Source of the DNA: Pleurodeles waltl
Taxonomy: Eukaryota > Chordata > Amphibia > Caudata > Salamandridae
NCBI RefSeq assembly: GCF_031143425.1
Contig: NC_090446.1
Span: forward strand, 658,027,717 to 658,091,716
Direction: 5' to 3'
DNA length: 64,000 bases
Shown: positions 19,589 through 29,754 of the stretch, piece after piece
Layout of the letters: every line of letters starts with the position of its first letter
How positions within the stretch are numbered: position 1 is the stretch's first letter
The notes under the pieces: generated by a model
The model's database searches: none
What the model saw: only the letters and a program-made list of their open reading frames with translations
What the model was told of the DNA's origin: nothing
Made by a program: the position numbers and the translations under genes

Positions 19589-21289
19589 GTTGTAATGACC
19601 CCCAAAATTCTTAATAAAGCGCTTAGAAACACAATAGTTCCAACTGGGGCTATCATGGCATCTTGATGGAGTCGTTACCAACAGTCTGATGCCACTAGTG
19701 AGGGAGTGCGGGCCTGTCACGTAGTTGCATGGACCTCAGGTACAACACCTTGGAAAGCAAGGAAACAAAGACGTTGCATTAAGTCGGGGAGGTGAGGCGT
19801 TACTAAAGCCAGTGCACTGTTGGTTCCTTACTGCTACCGAGGAGATTAGGTGTTGGTTCTTTACTGCTAGGCAGGGGAGGTGAGGCATCGGTTCATTACA
19901 GTTGCAGGGGAAGTGATGTGGCTTTGGTGGCATGGCATTGGTTCCTTATGACAAGGCAGTGTCAATGAGTCCAGCATGTCAAGACACGAGACGTCAACTT
20001 TGCATGTCGCGATCACACCACGCGGCCACCTGTGCCGTGACTGAGTGGGAGCAAGGTGTCAAGGACATTGATGACATGGCACTTAAGACTCACACTGTGG
20101 TGGTACTTCGGAGGCACTGCTGCAGTGTTAGGCTTGCAGCATTGATCGCCCTCAGAGAGGTCCATGGCTCCGGTTAAGGCAGCAGAGTGGAGTTGAACAT
20201 CGGCTCCAGTTCCAAAGTTGTTCTGGAAGTTGATGTACTTGGTTTCTTCTTTGTTGCACCAGAACTCACTCCCAAGGGCCCCGGGACTGGATTTGGCTCC
20301 ACTTGACAAGTCAGGACGCTCTGTAAGAGAGCACTGGTGCTGGCAGATGAAGTCTTTGATGTCCCTTAGACTTCTTAACAGGAGGCAATCTCAGTCCAAG
20401 CCTATGGAGAACCTTTGGAAGCAGGATGTAGTAAGCAAAGTATAGTCCTTTCACTCCCAGAACAGAAGCAGCAAGCAGCAGATCAGCACAGAAAAGCAAG
20501 AGGAGAATGGCAGTTCCACTACAGCATCCAGCTCTTCTTTCTGGCAGAATTCCTTCAGTGCAGAAGGATTCTAAGATTGTGGGGTCAGCGGCCCAGTACT
20601 TATACTTATTTCCATCCTTGAAGTAGGCAACTTCAAAGAGAAGTCTTTGTAGTACACAAGAGCCCTGGCCACCGACACACTCCGGGGGGTTTGGAGACTG
20701 CTTTGTGTAAGGACAGGCCCAGCTCTAGTCACGTGCAAGGCTCATCTCCTCCCACCACTCTAGCTCAGGAAAACCCATCAGGATATACAGGGTACAACTT
20801 AGCTCCCTAGAATGAATTCACAAACAGCCCAACTGTCATCCTGATACAGATGTGTATCCCACAGACCAGAAGAGGCACAGAAAGGTTAATCAAGAAAATG
20901 CACACTTTCTAAAAGTGGCATTTTCAAACTTACAATTTAAAAACCAACTTCGACATAAGATGTATTTTTTAATTTTGAGTACAGAGACCCCAAACTCCAT
21001 ATCTCTATCTGCTTCCAGTAGTTAATTACACATATTTCAAAACAGTCTCCATGTTACTCTGAAAGGGGGGCAAAACTTCCAGGAGTGAAAAATGAATTTA
21101 GCAGTATCTCTCTGTCAGGACATGTACAACACACCATTATATGTCCACCCTTTTAAATACACTGCACCCTGCCCATGAGGCTGCCTTGGGTCTACCCTAG
21201 GGGTGACTTACATGTAGAAAAAGGGAAGGTTTGGGCCTGGCAAGTGGGTGATATTGCCAGGTAGAAATGGTCTGTTTCAGACTACTAAG

Positions 21290-21860
21290 GCTTTTAAAGA
21301 AAGCTTTCAATGTTCTTCCATTTATAGCCAAAAAGCTTATCGTTCAAGCACTTGGACTAATGGAACACTTTTTACTTCAGTTCACCCTAGTATGTGGGAA
21401 AGAGACTAAAGGTTGCACAGAATGCTGCTACACAGCCTTCTCTTGAATCTTCCAAGATTTCAATCGGCCAAACCTTCTATAGCTTCCCTCTATTGGCTTC
21501 CGGTTGAACAACTTATACATTTTAAAGCCCTTTGCATTATGCACAGAGCACTGCATAACAGGTTTGCTGCTCTTTTGAGGCCCATTGCCTCTCATCACAC
21601 CCCTTATAGGTCCCTCAGATCCTTAACGGCCTCTCCGGTGAAGGTCCCTCTGGTTAAGAGAGCACAGTGGGGTGGTAGATCCATGGCTCATGAAGCAGGC
21701 AAACTTTGGAACTCCCTCCCTTTGGAGCTTTGTCAAACCAGTCATGTACTCTCCTTTCATAGGAATTTGAAAACCTGGTTGTTCAGAGCCTAACTATGTA
21801 TCGTTGCAGTCTGCTCTGTTCCGCTCTGGCACCAGGAGGGCTTTGGGTAGCCATGCGCTT
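21290..21860 (+). mobile_element. LINE 3' end (L2/CR1-type) inside LTR copy A
   Basis: The open frame 21413-21793 encodes the C-terminal part of a LINE ORF2: 'IASLYWLPVEQLIHFKAL', 'PYRSLRSLT', 'EAGKLWNSLPLELC' and 'RNLKTWLF'. It is followed by a short 3' end, 'gcgctttgtaaat', and a tail of 'ctaaa' repeats at about 21868-21883. The 5' part is absent, as usual for target-primed insertions. It interrupts LTR copy A sequence, so it inserted after that LTR was in place. Confidence 0.8.
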
Positions 21861-22168
21861 TGTAAATCTACTAAACTAAACTTTAAAACTGCACACACAG
21901 ACACTGCACTGGCAGGTCTGAGGCATGTTTACAGGGCTATTCATGCGGTTGGCACTATGAGTGCTGCAGGCCCACTAGTAATATTCGATTTACAGACCCT
22001 GGGCACACATGGTGCTCTATACTAGGGACTTACTAGTAAATCAAATATGTCAGTCATGGATAAACCAATCACTAATACAATTTAGACAGAGAGCACTTGT
22101 TCGGGATCAACAGGAGGTCAGAAGAAAAAAGATAGGGGAAACAAAACCAACAGCGTATAGGTCTAACA

Positions 22169-23207
22169 TTTATGTACCCTCATTTTTGTGACTGCCCATC
22201 TGTTTAGAACAGGCTTACCTGCCACTGACTGGGATGGGGTCTAGACTACCACCCGCCATCCACCTAAGGCATATGAATTCAGCATGCAATCCTCGAGTCA
22301 GGTACCACCAAGGGTACTAATAATGGGTGGTGACCTGCTCGGGGTTCACTCTGATTACCATAATAGGAGTAGGGGAGGCTATTGTATGTGTGAAACATCT
22401 AGTTCAATGCTCCATCATCAGCGAACAGCCCAGGGCCAAAAGTGTGACCTCCAAGATCAGCCCTCACTTTAACTGCAGGCTGGATGCAGACACTGAAGAG
22501 GATAAATACCATCACACCATTATAGTTCCAGCTCAAAGTCTGGCACTGACATTGGTCATGCCCCGTGGCCCCGATGATGTTCCTGCTGTAAGGTGAGGCT
22601 GACTGGCATGGAATGGCAGTCACTGGTAGCCTGTGGCTATGCATCATTGTGCTACCGCTTCCATTTCCTACACCATGCCATACAATAAAGTAAAAGGCAG
22701 CTGGTGCACCCGCATGTACTACATAGAGAGATCTGCCTGCACTCTACAACTGCCCAGCAGAGCACATTTGTTCTCTTAGCAAAAACAAAAGCCAGTCAGT
22801 CAAAGCTAACAAATCTATTTCAGTTTTGATTTTGCCACAGCTAAACTGAGCCACTACTGTTCTGATAAATATTGGGAGCCAATGGTTACGAGAAAAGTGA
22901 CAAGGTTGCAAAGGTTGCTTGGGGGTTGTAGTTGTGACCCCTGGGGACCTCCAATTTATGTCAGTGGCATTTATGAGCCTCAGTGAGCCCTGAGGAATCC
23001 ACTGGCTCTCCTTATCAACTATTGGAAAAACTGAACAAGGCTTAGTACTAACTGCAGACCTTAATTTGGTGTGCTGTTTGCCGGTACTTGGCATCAGTAC
23101 TTCATTACCAACCCCGGTACTTCTAACAGCTTTGCCATGTGGGAGGGCTCTTAGACCATTGTGAGATGATCACTTCAGCAAAGGGTTTAACAATTCTATG
23201 GCAGGGC
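22169..23207. other. unassigned sequence
   Basis: I see no recognisable element between the LTR and the DIRS. Short open frames on both strands lack motifs. Confidence 0.4.
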
Positions 23208-23918
23208 CGGAGGCTCAGATTATGCTGTCTCTTCCTTTACTGAACTTAACACAGCAGCCAATAAAGTATCAACAAACAAAAAACGTCATATCTCATGAAT
23301 CACATGGCCCCAATCACATGTACCAACCACCTAGCGTGACCTGATACTATAAGAGCTCTGACCCACAAGGTTATATCCTCTTTCTTTGCTGCTTCGCAGC
23401 AGATAAGTGCCATTTTTACTTTACTCTCATGATTGTTACTGGTATATGCAGTGTTTATTTAGTACTTTGCATTTTAAAAATCAGCTTCGCGATTCCGCGC
23501 GCTTTATTTGTTTAATGTGTATCGTTGTGCCTGTTTTTCTTAAATTTAGTGGAGTGGGAGTGCTACATGCGCGCAGTGCGTAGTCTGCTTTCTATTTCAA
23601 TGTTTTTTCTGCCCGGCACGCGCGTTTTACGAGCCGATCTCTTCCCCAGAGATTTTTCTTCAGATCGGCTCATAATTCAAGCGCGTTGAGGCAATTTGGT
23701 TTGATTTATGCTGGCAGGCTGTAAAAGTGCATCCCTGACGCCCTGATATTTATATTTCTGGGTTGTAAAATATTTAAAGGCTCTGCCTAGAGTGACTACC
23801 AGACAGCTCCCTCCACTCCTTATTTAGGGCTTAATACTCACCTTTTTGAGTGCCTGTGAGGTTTTTTTTTACTCCCCCTGTATTTATTGCCTGTATATTC
23901 ATTACACTGTACTGTAAT

Positions 23919-25060
23919 ATGGCTCAATGGAGTGACCAAGATGCAGGGTACTACCCTGATGATAATGATAATCAACTTGAAGTGAATTTGGTAGAGGCAC
24001 TCGATTCTAGAGTGCAACAGTCAGTGAATGATGCCTTGGTGAGAGCGTTAGGTCCTTTTTCGGGACAATTGTTGGAATACGCTCACTCTCAAGGTTGGAT
24101 GTTGGATAAGTCACCTACTATCCCTGAGGGGAGCAACCCTCAAGTAGCCTCAAAATCTAAGGCTAAAACAAAGAATCTTGCAAACGAAGATACCTCTAAA
24201 GATATACATGCAGATGTTTTTGAAAAAATGCACAAAAAATGAATTGCGGAACATAATTACAGTACTTTGAATAATTCCTCCACTTCAGGTGACTTCTGTG
24301 ATCAGGATTCGGATGACCTGATCTCGCCAGCCACTAGTGAGAGAGCGAAAAACATGATAATCTAAGGAAAAGTTATGATAAGTAAGTCCGTACTCGCCTC
24401 AAGACAGAATGTCCTAGACCTGATTTAGAAAATAACGTAGCCGATACTCCGGAGATTGACCGACTATGGTTACATTTCTGAAAAAAGTTTCCAAGGATCC
24501 TAAAAAAGGTTTAGATAGGTCATGGCGTTCATGTCAAGATAAACTTCTAGACAGGTCGGGCCACCTGACAAAGATTCTGGACCTAGCAGCAGTTTCAAAA
24601 GAATCAGGCATACCAGTAGATGCAGATGCCTTACTGGGATGGGCTCAACGTGCCTTGTGTCAATTAGATAACACCAACTGTGCTATCGCAGCTGAGCGCA
24701 GAAAATCCATTCCCATGCGCATGGACCCTAAACTAGTAGATTTAGCCTCATCTGAAGCGGGTCCAGCTGCAGAGGGCCTTCTATTTGGATCTTCTTTTAG
24801 TAAGGAATTAGCTAAATTTTTATCCACTTTTTCCAACCTCAATAAAGCACAGTTGTCCCTTAAAAAAGTTTTTAGGCGAGGCCTTTTTGTCAAGGCCGGA
24901 CGTTATGGTGCACGAATGCCCGGCTGGAGATCCTTTGCAAGTTCCCAAAACTATTATCCAAGAGGACGTGGTAAATGGTCAGGTGATCAATCAGATGCCA
25001 CCTTCTATCCCACTTGTTCCAAAAGGATAAACAACAACATATCAGCACAATGCATAAATT
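23919..25060 (+). pseudogene. DIRS gag-like ORF, interrupted
   Basis: The first part starts at ATG 23919 (MAQWSDQDAGYYPDDNDN) and includes 'VQQSVNDALVRALGPFSGQL', then a Lys/Ala-rich stretch, ending at a stop at 24240-24242. The second part (24466-25060) has the conserved DIRS gag region 'LLGWAQRALCQLDNTNCA', 'ERRKSIPMRMDPKL', a segment around 'GLLFGSSFSKELAKF' and a basic Arg/Gly-rich tail ('YYPRGRGKW'). About 220 bp with stops separates them. Sequence becomes unrecognisable near 25060 at the internal deletion. Confidence 0.7.
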
Positions 25061-25149
25061 ACATTGTTTTTACAGTGCTGGGTTTTTGCATTCTAGTCGC
25101 CAATAGAGTGTGCACTGCCCTGGTGTTGACAAATGGTCAATTATGAATT

Positions 25150-25410
25150 TCTTTATAGAAGCCTTTTAAACCAGTTGCTTCAGCCACTCTCTCGAGATGG
25201 GTTAAATGGTTAATGGGTGAAGCGGGTATTAATACTGATCATTTTGGAGCCCATTCTGTTAGGGGAGCTATGGCCTCTAAATCTTTTGACTTAGGCTCCA
25301 GTTTGCAAGATATTATGAAGACAGCTGATTGGTCTTCTGAGTGTACTTTTTGTACGTTTTATTTTAAACCTGTCGTTGATGTTGCCTCTATTGTTATTAA
25401 TCAGCTTTGA
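25150..25410 (+). pseudogene. DIRS tyrosine recombinase, C-terminal fragment
   Basis: Encodes 'SRWVKWLMGEAGINTDHFG', the H-x-x-R motif 'AHSVRG', 'DIMKTADWSS' and 'TFCTFYFKPV', which contains the probable nucleophilic Tyr. The remaining catalytic Arg lies upstream in the deleted portion. The order and spacing match the C-terminal half of DIRS recombinases. The stop is at 25408-25410, directly before the internal complementary region. Confidence 0.75.
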
Positions 25411-26026
25411 ACTAGCATAATCTGAGCCTCTGGTTCTGCCATAGAATGAAACATTTTCTAGTTTACGAGTCAAGAATTTTAAATTCTATTAAGGACACGG
25501 AGGCAAGGATTATTCCACCCGTTATTGGTACTGGAGGTTATATACAAATGTGTATTTTAACAAATGATTTATGTCCTCCCTGATTTTTCGATAGGGAAAT
25601 GTTTAAAGAATTTATTGTTGAAAGATATGACAGTGGGAGGTACTATTATTTATTCTTGTTTCTCCTAGGATCTGAGCAGAAGAATTCTTGAGCTCTTTTC
25701 AAGATATCGGTGGGGAAAACAATCTTGTTTCCATCTCATCCTAGGATGTTTGGTTTGGCTTGTTGCCTGAGTTGAGTGACTTTTCAGTCTCTGGAGAATT
25801 GGAGAAGATTTCGGATACAACATATATGGAGGAAGTTCGATAAAGTTGTTGCATTATTTTCTGTTGGACAAAGAAAGAAGATATGATTCATGGGATATGA
25901 AATTTTTTGCTTGTTGATACTTTATTGGCTGCTGTGTTAAGTTCAGTAAAGGAAGAGACAGCATAATCCTCGCCTCCGTGTCCTTAATAGAATTTAAAAT
26001 TCTTGACACGTAAGCTAGAACATTTT

Positions 26027-26411
26027 TCACTCTACCCGCATTAAAAGTTAATAATAGCTCTTCCAGTTCATACTTGCAGCTTTGGAATAGTCCACATTGT
26101 CACACTTGTAGGAGTGTGACGACTAGTTGCTAAGTTAGTACTGCCATTCTTCAGAGCTAGCAAGGTCAATGGGGAGGTACAGGCTACAGTGGCGTCCTGA
26201 GGAATACATTGAGCACTGGCACCTACCTTTTTCCAAATTACGAACAAACTAAACAGTGCTACAAATGGCCCCATTATTAGTGAGCTCTCATACTAATTTT
26301 GGCAGCAACAGATGTTTCTGCCCAAATTACATGAGCCATGGGACAATACTGGTGTGATATTATCATTGTGAAAAAATGGCATAGGAAAAAGTATCTATAA
26401 TTGTATATATT
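26027..26411. other. unassigned sequence
   Basis: I see no supported feature here. Confidence 0.4.
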
Positions 26412-26845
26412 ATAGGGGACCTCCCTCACCAAGAACACATCTTCCAGCAGCTGAGGACCCTCTACAGGCTACCGGTCGAGAAGTAAATCGCCTTCAAACT
26501 TCTCACATACACGTACAAGGCCATACACAATGTAGGGCCAGCCTACTTGAACCAATGCGTCTCCTTCCACACCCCCGCCAGATCACTCCGCTCCACCTAG
26601 ATGGCCCTGGCCACAGTCCCTTGCATCCCCAAAACCACTACCAGAGAATGATCTTTTACCTACACTGCAGCAAAGAGCTGGAACAACCCCCCCCGCACCT
26701 CAGACAAACCCCATTGCTCACCATCTTCAGGAAGAACCTCAAGACGTGGCTCTTTGAATGAGGCCCCTCCTCTCCCACCCCAGCGCCTTGAGACCCTCAT
26801 GGGTGAGTAGCTGCGCTTTACAAATACTGATTGATTGATTGAGGG
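26412..26845 (+). mobile_element. LINE 3' end (L2/CR1-type) with GATT tail
   Basis: Translation gives the typical LINE C-terminal pattern: 'QLRTLYRLPVEK', 'IAFKLLTYTYKAIHNVGPAYL', 'AAKSWNN' and 'FRKNLKTWLFE' in two frames. It ends 'gcgctttacaaatac' followed by a short (tgat)n tail, the 3' signature of L2-like retrotransposons. It is 5' truncated and has several in-frame stops. Confidence 0.8.
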
Positions 26846-29618
26846 GACAATATTTGTGATACTTAGGGTCCTATGTCTATTGGTTTGTGTGCTTTGGTGC
26901 CTGTCAATGTTTGTACAATGTTTGTATGTGTGCACTGTTGCTTGTGCATGTATGTGTCTTGTGTGTCTGTATTTCATATGTAGCTGCCCCCAGAATATGC
27001 AAAAATCAAACCTATTTGGTTTTGAAACACATGCTGTGGATGTGGTTTAATTCTTTAAGGTAGGTGTGTCCTGAGGGCGTTACATGCCTGCCTTCAGGGG
27101 GTTAGCTAATCAGTAGTGCAGTAGGTGTACTGGTAGTGGGCCATTTGGTGTGAGAGGCCTTGTCATCTCATTTAGTGGATGTTTTTCATTATCAAACCTG
27201 CGTAATGGGGACTTCCCTTGCTTCCATCAGTGGTCGAAGTGGTGCGATATGAGGGGCATGATGTGGCCATACTCTTTTATTTTTTTAGAAAAACAGTTCT
27301 CCTAAATTTTGCAAAAAAAAACGACTGTCCCGGGGCAATTAATCCCAACAGGTGAAATGCTATAGCTAAAGTGTAAAGCAGAAAGCCTCCTGTGCTGTGA
27401 AACCAAAGGAGGGCCGGACAGCTGAACAAACCTCCTTGCCAGGGTGCTTGCTCCCTGAAAGAAATGATAAATGTGTGCAACTGGTCAATCTGCAAAGGTA
27501 AAGGTGCTTGGATGCCAGTATTGGCTTTAACACTTCTTCATCCAACAAACTGCTATGTGCTAAAATTCAATAACCACATCTCAGTGGTCTTCATGCATGA
27601 CATGAAAACACTTCCCACAGAGGTTGCAAAACAAAGAAAACATTCTTCCATTCCCAAACCCTACTGTGTAGTGAGAGCTACTCACGTAGGCCAGTGCCTC
27701 AGTATCCCACGTGGGGGAAATAAGTGCTTTGTAAACATTGCAATACAATTCAATAGTGGTGGACTAACTGAAAGGGCTGAAGATTTCATGAACAAGGAGC
27801 CTCTAACTTTGCTATATGGCTTTGCACATGGGATGCAATATTAATTAAGCCAGAAACTATGCTATCACAATACTTGAAGTCTAAAAGAGTCTGGAAAAAA
27901 GTTCATAAAACTTTCAGGGGTAGAAGTGAAAATTGGCAGATCCTAAACTGACAGTCAACTTTGCAGGGTGTGGATAGGCTAAAGTATTTTAATTACTAGG
28001 TCATCATTCCATACCCAGTGCGAGGGATTATTCAAAGTGCCAATAATGCTTACTTGTTCTACAAGTCACATACCCTCCTGGTTATTTTAATAGGTCAATA
28101 TCTATACATTAGTAAATTTATTTCTGAATAAAGTCCAAGTCAGACTCTATAAATAAATGAATACTTCTTAGATTGGTAATGAAACAAATGTTGACTGAGC
28201 TCAAGTTATGCCCAGCCCGGTCCTTATTGTGAGCGCTCCAGTTACTAAGATATTATCAATCTCTAAATAATATGCTCATTTTTATTCCTGAATGAGCAGA
28301 AAGGTGGCGGTATGGCCTGTGACCATAGTGTATTCATAAACTGGTCAGGCATGAATGGTCTTTCAGAACTTTGAATAGCCTATTGCCAATTTCCTCCTGC
28401 TCATTGGCTCGTAATGTGCCCATTAACAGTGTAAAATGATGGGTCTGCACTGGTCCAGCTCAACCTGTGGTCAGGTTATATCTAATAATAGGAAGCACCT
28501 GACCGCCACACCACCTAGATGCCGCCAGTCTTTCTTTCCCAACCCTGTTTTCCATCTGGTATTTTGCACTGTGAGCGGCCCGCAGACCAACATCCCACTT
28601 CTGGGAGATCTCATTTCACCCTTTCAGATCTCACTTGCGAATACCCTAGTTGCACGCACCTCTCCTAGTAGCTTTGGAGCCAGCCAGCAGACACATTGCT
28701 TCAAGTCCGCTGATTGATGCCTTCCAAACCTTAAATTTGATCTCTTCCTCCCTACAAAACATTTACCTGAGGTAATTGTCTCCTTTCAGCTTCCATCTTG
28801 TCAGGAGACAAAGATGTGTGTTTTTGTTATCTGGTACACACGCTGCCCGGGGCGTTTTTCTGAACTCTCCGTCCTTCCTGAAACACAACTGCTCGCTTTC
28901 TCAAAGTGGCATTATTCCCCGTCCAGGGAGCTACTGTCTCCTGTGGGACTGATACTGCCCGGAGCCGCACGTGCACAAAGGGCCTTCCTGCGCACAACTC
29001 GCATTATTTACTGGTCCTTTTGTTATCTCAGAGGGGACATAAAGGGCGACGTCTATTCATAAAGGTGGTTTACAGACAGGCTTGTCTGAAGCGAAAAGAA
29101 TATTTTATTGAAGAAAATACGATTAGTCATTCACCATTGCAGCCAAAACAGAGTCTTATAATGCCTTGAATGGAATGTTATTCAAAGCCTGCAGCATTAG
29201 GTGGTTGGCCTTTTTGTGTGGATATTATTCCGATACTGAGATCAATGTACTGCAAATTTATTTAGGGAATTATCATTGCAGTGGGCACGTGGTTAATTTT
29301 CTTTTTTTGACGTAGTAGGTTTCGTAGAGAAATGCTTTGGGCATTTGCAGCGTGAATGCGAATTGATTGTGCGCTTATTTCTGCAGTGTTCCTAGTAGAA
29401 AATGTAGCCATCAGTCTTGCAGCTTAAAAAAAAAATAGAAGTCAACTAAATAAAGTATTTTTTCTTCTCTCAGGCCATTGCCCCAGAAAACTGTAGGGTC
29501 TGTATTGGCTGGTGGGGCTTACTGACCTACTGATGCCAATGCTGCCAAACCACAATGAAACAAAGACCCATCAACTAGGGTGACCAGATTTTCAGAAGGC
29601 ATAACTTGGCCAGGCAAT
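26846..29618. other. unassigned sequence
   Basis: A 126-codon open frame at 27464-27844 and an 82-codon frame at 28814-29062 have no recognisable domain and no splice-site support. I see no transposon ends. This is the longest single-copy-looking stretch of the first half. Confidence 0.4.

Positions 29619-29754
<136 letters not shown>

Larger units (their letters stand above)
12636..19600 (+). mobile_element. PIF/Harbinger DNA transposon, copy A
   Basis: The termini are GGTCATTACAAC (12636-12647) and GTTGTAATGACC (19589-19600). The inverted match extends to 15 bp with one mismatch (12633-12647 / 19589-19603). Sub-terminal DNA on both ends is rich in 'ggcggt/accgcc'. It encodes a HARBI1-like transposase on the plus strand and two Myb/SANT-like genes on the minus strand, one in the transposase first intron. 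It is inserted in LTR copy A, so it is younger than that LTR. A 3-bp target duplication (TAA-like, expected for the family) is not clear on the right side. Confidence 0.85.
12312..22168 (-). mobile_element. long LTR (copy A) interrupted by Harbinger and LINE insertions
   Basis: The sequence starts TGTTAGAAAT at 12312 and ends GTCTAACA at 22168, with TGTTAGA/TCTAACA terminal inverted repeats. After removing the Harbinger (12636-19600) and the LINE tail (about 21290-21860), about 2.3 kb remains. It aligns with the complete 2,200-bp copy at 38362-40561, for example the 'ggcctggcaagtg', 'aaactgcacacacagacactgca' and 'gctgcaggcccactagta' blocks near the high-coordinate end. It abuts the leader and candidate primer site of the minus-strand gypsy element, so I infer it is that element's 5' LTR. 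Confidence 0.7.
23208..26026 (+). mobile_element. DIRS element, internally deleted
   Basis: Inverted terminal repeats: 23208-23300 ('attatgctgtctcttccttt', 'gccaataaagtatcaacaa') reappears inverted at about 25885-25977. A second inverted pair of about 63 bp (25451-25513 and 25963-26026) has the layout of an internal complementary region. Between these lie a DIRS-type gag and a tyrosine recombinase C-terminus on the plus strand. RT, RNase H and the methyltransferase-like part are missing, so this copy is non-autonomous. DIRS elements integrate through a circular intermediate using the recombinase. Confidence 0.8.

Noticed and set aside
27464..27844. 126-codon open frame as a host gene
   Set aside because: No domain, no splice sites and composition like the surrounding DNA.
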